Assembly (NCBI RefSeq): GCF_000306115.2
Contig: NZ_AKWX02000010.1
Location: 1 to 7,689, forward strand
Direction of reading: 5' to 3'
Source of the DNA: Leptospira wolffii serovar Khorat str. Khorat-H2
GTDB lineage: Bacteria > Spirochaetota > Leptospiria > Leptospirales > Leptospiraceae
DNA: 7,689 nt
The notes under the pieces were generated by a model, which saw only the letters and a program-made list of their open reading frames with translations, was not told where the DNA came from and did no database searches. Numbering within the stretch: the first letter of the stretch is position 1; every line of letters begins with the position of its first letter. Position numbers and translations under genes: made by a program. Below, piece after piece: positions 6,442 through 7,689 of this stretch.

Positions 6442-6735
6442 GAAGTTACGCCTCAAACACGTTGCAATTTAATTCAATTTCACTACTTGGACGAAAGTCC
6501 AATAGTATTAAATTCCCTTATTCCAAAGTATCGCGCTCCCCTTTCGGGATTGGATAAAATGAAACCATATACTTCCGCAGGACGCTCAAATACCAAGATG
6601 CACAGCCTGGCGACGGCACCAGCCTCCATTGGGGAGCGCTAAAACTCTGGAAAATTTCCTATGTTTTAGAACCAAATCCGCACGCTTCCGAGCTTCTAAA
6701 AATAAAAAAACAAAATCCGGCGGAATTTCGCTTAA
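6280..6735 (-). mobile_element. short repeated cassette, copy 3
   Basis: At 456 bp this is longer than the other two complete copies, because its attC (site 9) is the 168-bp version. The unique part closely follows copy 1 in the small frame and copy 2 just upstream of it. Arms 6435-6450 and 6721-6736. Hairpin TTGGACGAAAGTCCAA at 6487-6502. The same cassette body with two different attC interiors suggests exchange between sites. Confidence 0.78.
6483..6629 (-). CDS. possible 48-aa small protein, copy 3
   Basis: The frame reads MEAGAVARLCILVFERPAEV and ends IGLSSK, with the same length and boundaries as the other copies. A TAG four codons upstream of the ATG excludes a longer protein. Differences from copy 1 are four changes near residues 7-10 and one S-to-F change, all altering the residue. 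Coding status unproven. Confidence 0.35.
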   Translation of the reverse strand: MEAGAVARLCILVFERPAEVYGFILSNPERGARYFGIREFNTIGLSSK

Positions 6736-6883
6736 CGACCAAGGCTTGACGACGTTTCGCGAGTCCGTAAGGACTTGGCAAGAGACTTGCCTTGCAAGGC
6801 GAGTGACAAAGCGAAATGTGCCGAAGGCCAAGCAAGGGTTGCGAAGCAATCCCGAAGCGCCGCGTCAGAGCCGATAGTTATGC
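6730..6883 (-). repeat. attC-like site 10 (154 bp, type A)
   Basis: R boxes are GCTTAAC and GTTATGC. The L stem is GGCTTGACG against CGTCAgAGCC with the extra G. Inner stem TTTCGC/GCGAAA, a fourth compensated form. The added hairpin is AGTCC-GTAA-GGACT, compensated relative to AGTGC-GAA-GCACT in site 6. Then ACTTGC-CTT-GCAAG, GCC-GAA-GGC and TTGC-GAA-GCAA. It belongs to the small lipoprotein cassette. Confidence 0.85.
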
Positions 6884-6927
6884 GCCGTTTTCTTTCCGTA
6901 ATAAAACAATTTAACTTAATTATATCT

Positions 6928-7389
6928 TTATAACGACTCAATATCCTCAATCAACATTACAACCGTCGATTTCTTTGAAGGATCCCTTGGTCGTGAAATT
7001 ATGCCGAATTTAGCTGATATTAAAACCTTTTTTCCAATTTCTATTCTTCGAAATTTAGTAGCTATTTCCTTTTTAAAGAAGAGAAAACTATATTTTAAAC
7101 ATGAATCTTCGTCATACAGCTGACCTGTATCCTCAAGAGAAAAATCGTCACTTATTCCAAATATCTCCGTTAAAACTGCAGAATCAATAATCCCTGAATG
7201 CGAAAGAGTTTCAGGATATTTGCGAACCTGAAACCTAAAGGTGATTAATTTTTTGTAAACCTCTTCATTTTCAGATTTAGCAAGTCTACAAATGTCTTCC
7301 AATCCGAATTTTGAATATTCGGATCGTTTCGTATTAGTTGATGTGCAAGTAATTATGAAAGCGATACTCAAAAGATAGGCTAATTTCAT
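6928..7389 (-). CDS. small putative lipoprotein of unknown function (153 aa)
   Basis: The N-terminus MKLAYLLSIAFIITC is a short hydrophobic signal ending in a lipobox-like IITC, making C15 the probable lipidated residue and an envelope location likely. The mature part is charged, with two further cysteines (EDIC and DSC), and a C-terminal stretch around 113-150 (FRRIEIGKKVLISAKFGI, VVMLIEDIESL) that looks like beta strands of a small barrel. An OB-fold is a guess only. I do not recognise a family. The ATG at 7389 is set by the signal peptide; no good ribosome binding site is visible. The leader is about 80 bp and contains a 6-bp hairpin (7436-7452). Cassette 6736-7476 with arms 6877-6895 and 7459-7477. 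Stop 44 bp from attC. Confidence 0.75.
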   Translation of the reverse strand: MKLAYLLSIAFIITCTSTNTKRSEYSKFGLEDICRLAKSENEEVYKKLITFRFQVRKYPETLSHSGIIDSAVLTEIFGISDDFSLEDTGQLYDEDSCLKYSFLFFKKEIATKFRRIEIGKKVLISAKFGIISRPRDPSKKSTVVMLIEDIESL

Positions 7390-7435
7390 TTTATCTTTGG
7401 GTCAGAGAAAAATTAAATTTCAACTTTTAATAAGC

Positions 7436-7452
7436 ATTCTCTATTTGAGAAT
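7436..7452 (-). other. leader hairpin upstream of the small lipoprotein gene
   Basis: ATTCTC at 7436-7441 pairs with GAGAAT at 7447-7452 around a 5-base AT loop. It lies between the cassette edge and the start codon. It is too weak to be called a terminator and has no T run; a regulatory role is only possible. Confidence 0.25.
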
Positions 7453-7470
7453 TATTTCAAAGAAAATGGC

Positions 7471-7611
7471 GCATAACGACGTTGGCTTGCCGACGTTTTG
7501 CAATGGCACGAGACTTGCCGTGCAAGGCGAGTGACAGAAGCAAAATGTGCCGAAGGCCAAGCAAGGGTTGCGAAGCAAGCCCGAAGCGATGCGGCAAGTT
7601 GGCAGTTAAGC
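7471..7611 (-). repeat. attC-like site 11 (141 bp, type B)
   Basis: R boxes are GCATAAC and GTTAAGC. It is nearly identical to sites 3 and 7: inner stem TTTTGC/GCAAAA, GCC-GAA-GGC and TTGC-GAA-GCAA. It belongs to the short cassette fragment that runs off the right edge. Confidence 0.82.
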
Positions 7612-7689
7612 GAAGTCACGCCTCAAACACACTGCAATTTAATACAATTTCACTACTTGGACGAAAGTCCAATAGCATCCAAATTTACT
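7477..7689 (-). mobile_element. short repeated cassette, partial copy at right edge
   Basis: This contains attC site 11 and the first part of the short cassette body, including the TTGGACGAAAGTCCAA hairpin at 7657-7672 and the TAG that ends the 48-codon frame (7653-7655). After about 7674 it departs from the other copies (the frame would read LDAIGLSSK), so this copy is more diverged or joined to other sequence. The remainder is outside the window. Confidence 0.75.

Larger units (their letters stand above)
1..7689 (-). mobile_element. integron-type gene cassette array (no integrase in window)
   Basis: Eleven attC-like sites separate ten complete cassettes and two fragments. Each cassette holds at most one gene, always on the - strand, with few spare bases between the stop codon and the next site (4-44 bp). 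The decisive sign is how the R boxes match. The box that opens a site on the right of a cassette is complementary to the box that closes the site on its left, for example GCATAAC at 3106 with GTTATGC at 2263, and GACTAAC at 5138 with GTTAGTC at 4265. The two boxes of a single site often do not match each other. This is expected if recombination cuts inside the R box, here between RYYYAA and C on the + strand. The mechanism is known for integrons; its application here is inference. Adjacent sequence would show whether intI and attI exist. Confidence 0.85.

Noticed and set aside
61..7611. Many short frames inside the repeats on both strands (for example products starting MLRNPCLAFG or MPHRFGLA, and CRRPSKGCEASPK on the + strand).
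   Set aside because: They are translations of the attC repeat in several frames and recur wherever the repeat does. The repeat's conservation follows base pairing, not codons.
61..7611. CRISPR array.
   Set aside because: The repeats are too long and variable, the intervals are 290-1000 bp and hold genes, and no Cas-like protein is visible.
61..7611. Repeats as independently mobile MITE, REP or IS200/605-type elements inserted between ordinary genes.
   Set aside because: The box sequences match across the gene-containing unit and not across the repeat, there are no target duplications flanking the repeats, and all genes share one orientation. A cassette explanation fits better, though the long arms keep some doubt.

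Overview
The window is a tandem array of gene cassettes of the integron type, probably from a spirochaete and most likely Leptospira. The genus call is inference: it rests on the AT-rich genes, the loose lipoboxes, the weak ribosome binding sites and a general resemblance to Leptospira gene style. No integrase gene, rRNA or tRNA was seen, so this is either the inside of a long integron array or a cluster of attC sites without an integrase.

Eleven GC-richer repeats of 141-172 bp lie at 61-201, 745-912, 1685-1825, 2114-2269, 3106-3263, 4121-4271, 5138-5278, 5567-5738, 6274-6441, 6730-6883 and 7471-7611. On the + strand each begins with RYYYAAC (one box reads GCATAAC-like) and ends with GTTANNY. 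In six of them an inner stem varies in sequence but keeps its pairing, with one extra G always at the same place. These are the R and L boxes and the extrahelical base of integron attC sites. Every recognisable gene is on the - strand, and the extrahelical base puts the attC sites in that same orientation. Cassettes therefore run right to left: start codon, stop codon, then attC on the left.

Ten complete cassettes are present (+ coordinates 67-750, 751-1690, 1691-2119, 2120-3111, 3112-4126, 4127-5143, 5144-5572, 5573-6279, 6280-6735, 6736-7476), with a cassette fragment at each edge. Seven carry one gene each: an exported L,D-transpeptidase (YkuD) domain protein, an exported protein of unknown function, a five-helix membrane protein, a putative phage abortive infection (putAbiC-type) membrane protein, a FlgO/CsgG-like lipoprotein, a small three-helix membrane protein with an unclear start, and a small lipoprotein. 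All seven products are predicted to be exported or membrane-bound. The other three complete cassettes, and both edge fragments, are copies of one short cassette holding only a 48-codon reading frame or a structured RNA.

The most unusual feature is that each cassette is bounded by its own inverted repeat of about 14-25 bp. These repeats reach well beyond the 7-bp R boxes, differ from cassette to cassette, and in all ten cassettes carry the same G-to-T wobble at position 11. With GNA hairpin loops and the extrahelical G, this points to folding of the + strand, which is the attC bottom strand that IntI is known to recombine. The genes do not form a pathway; they share only their mode of mobility and an envelope location.
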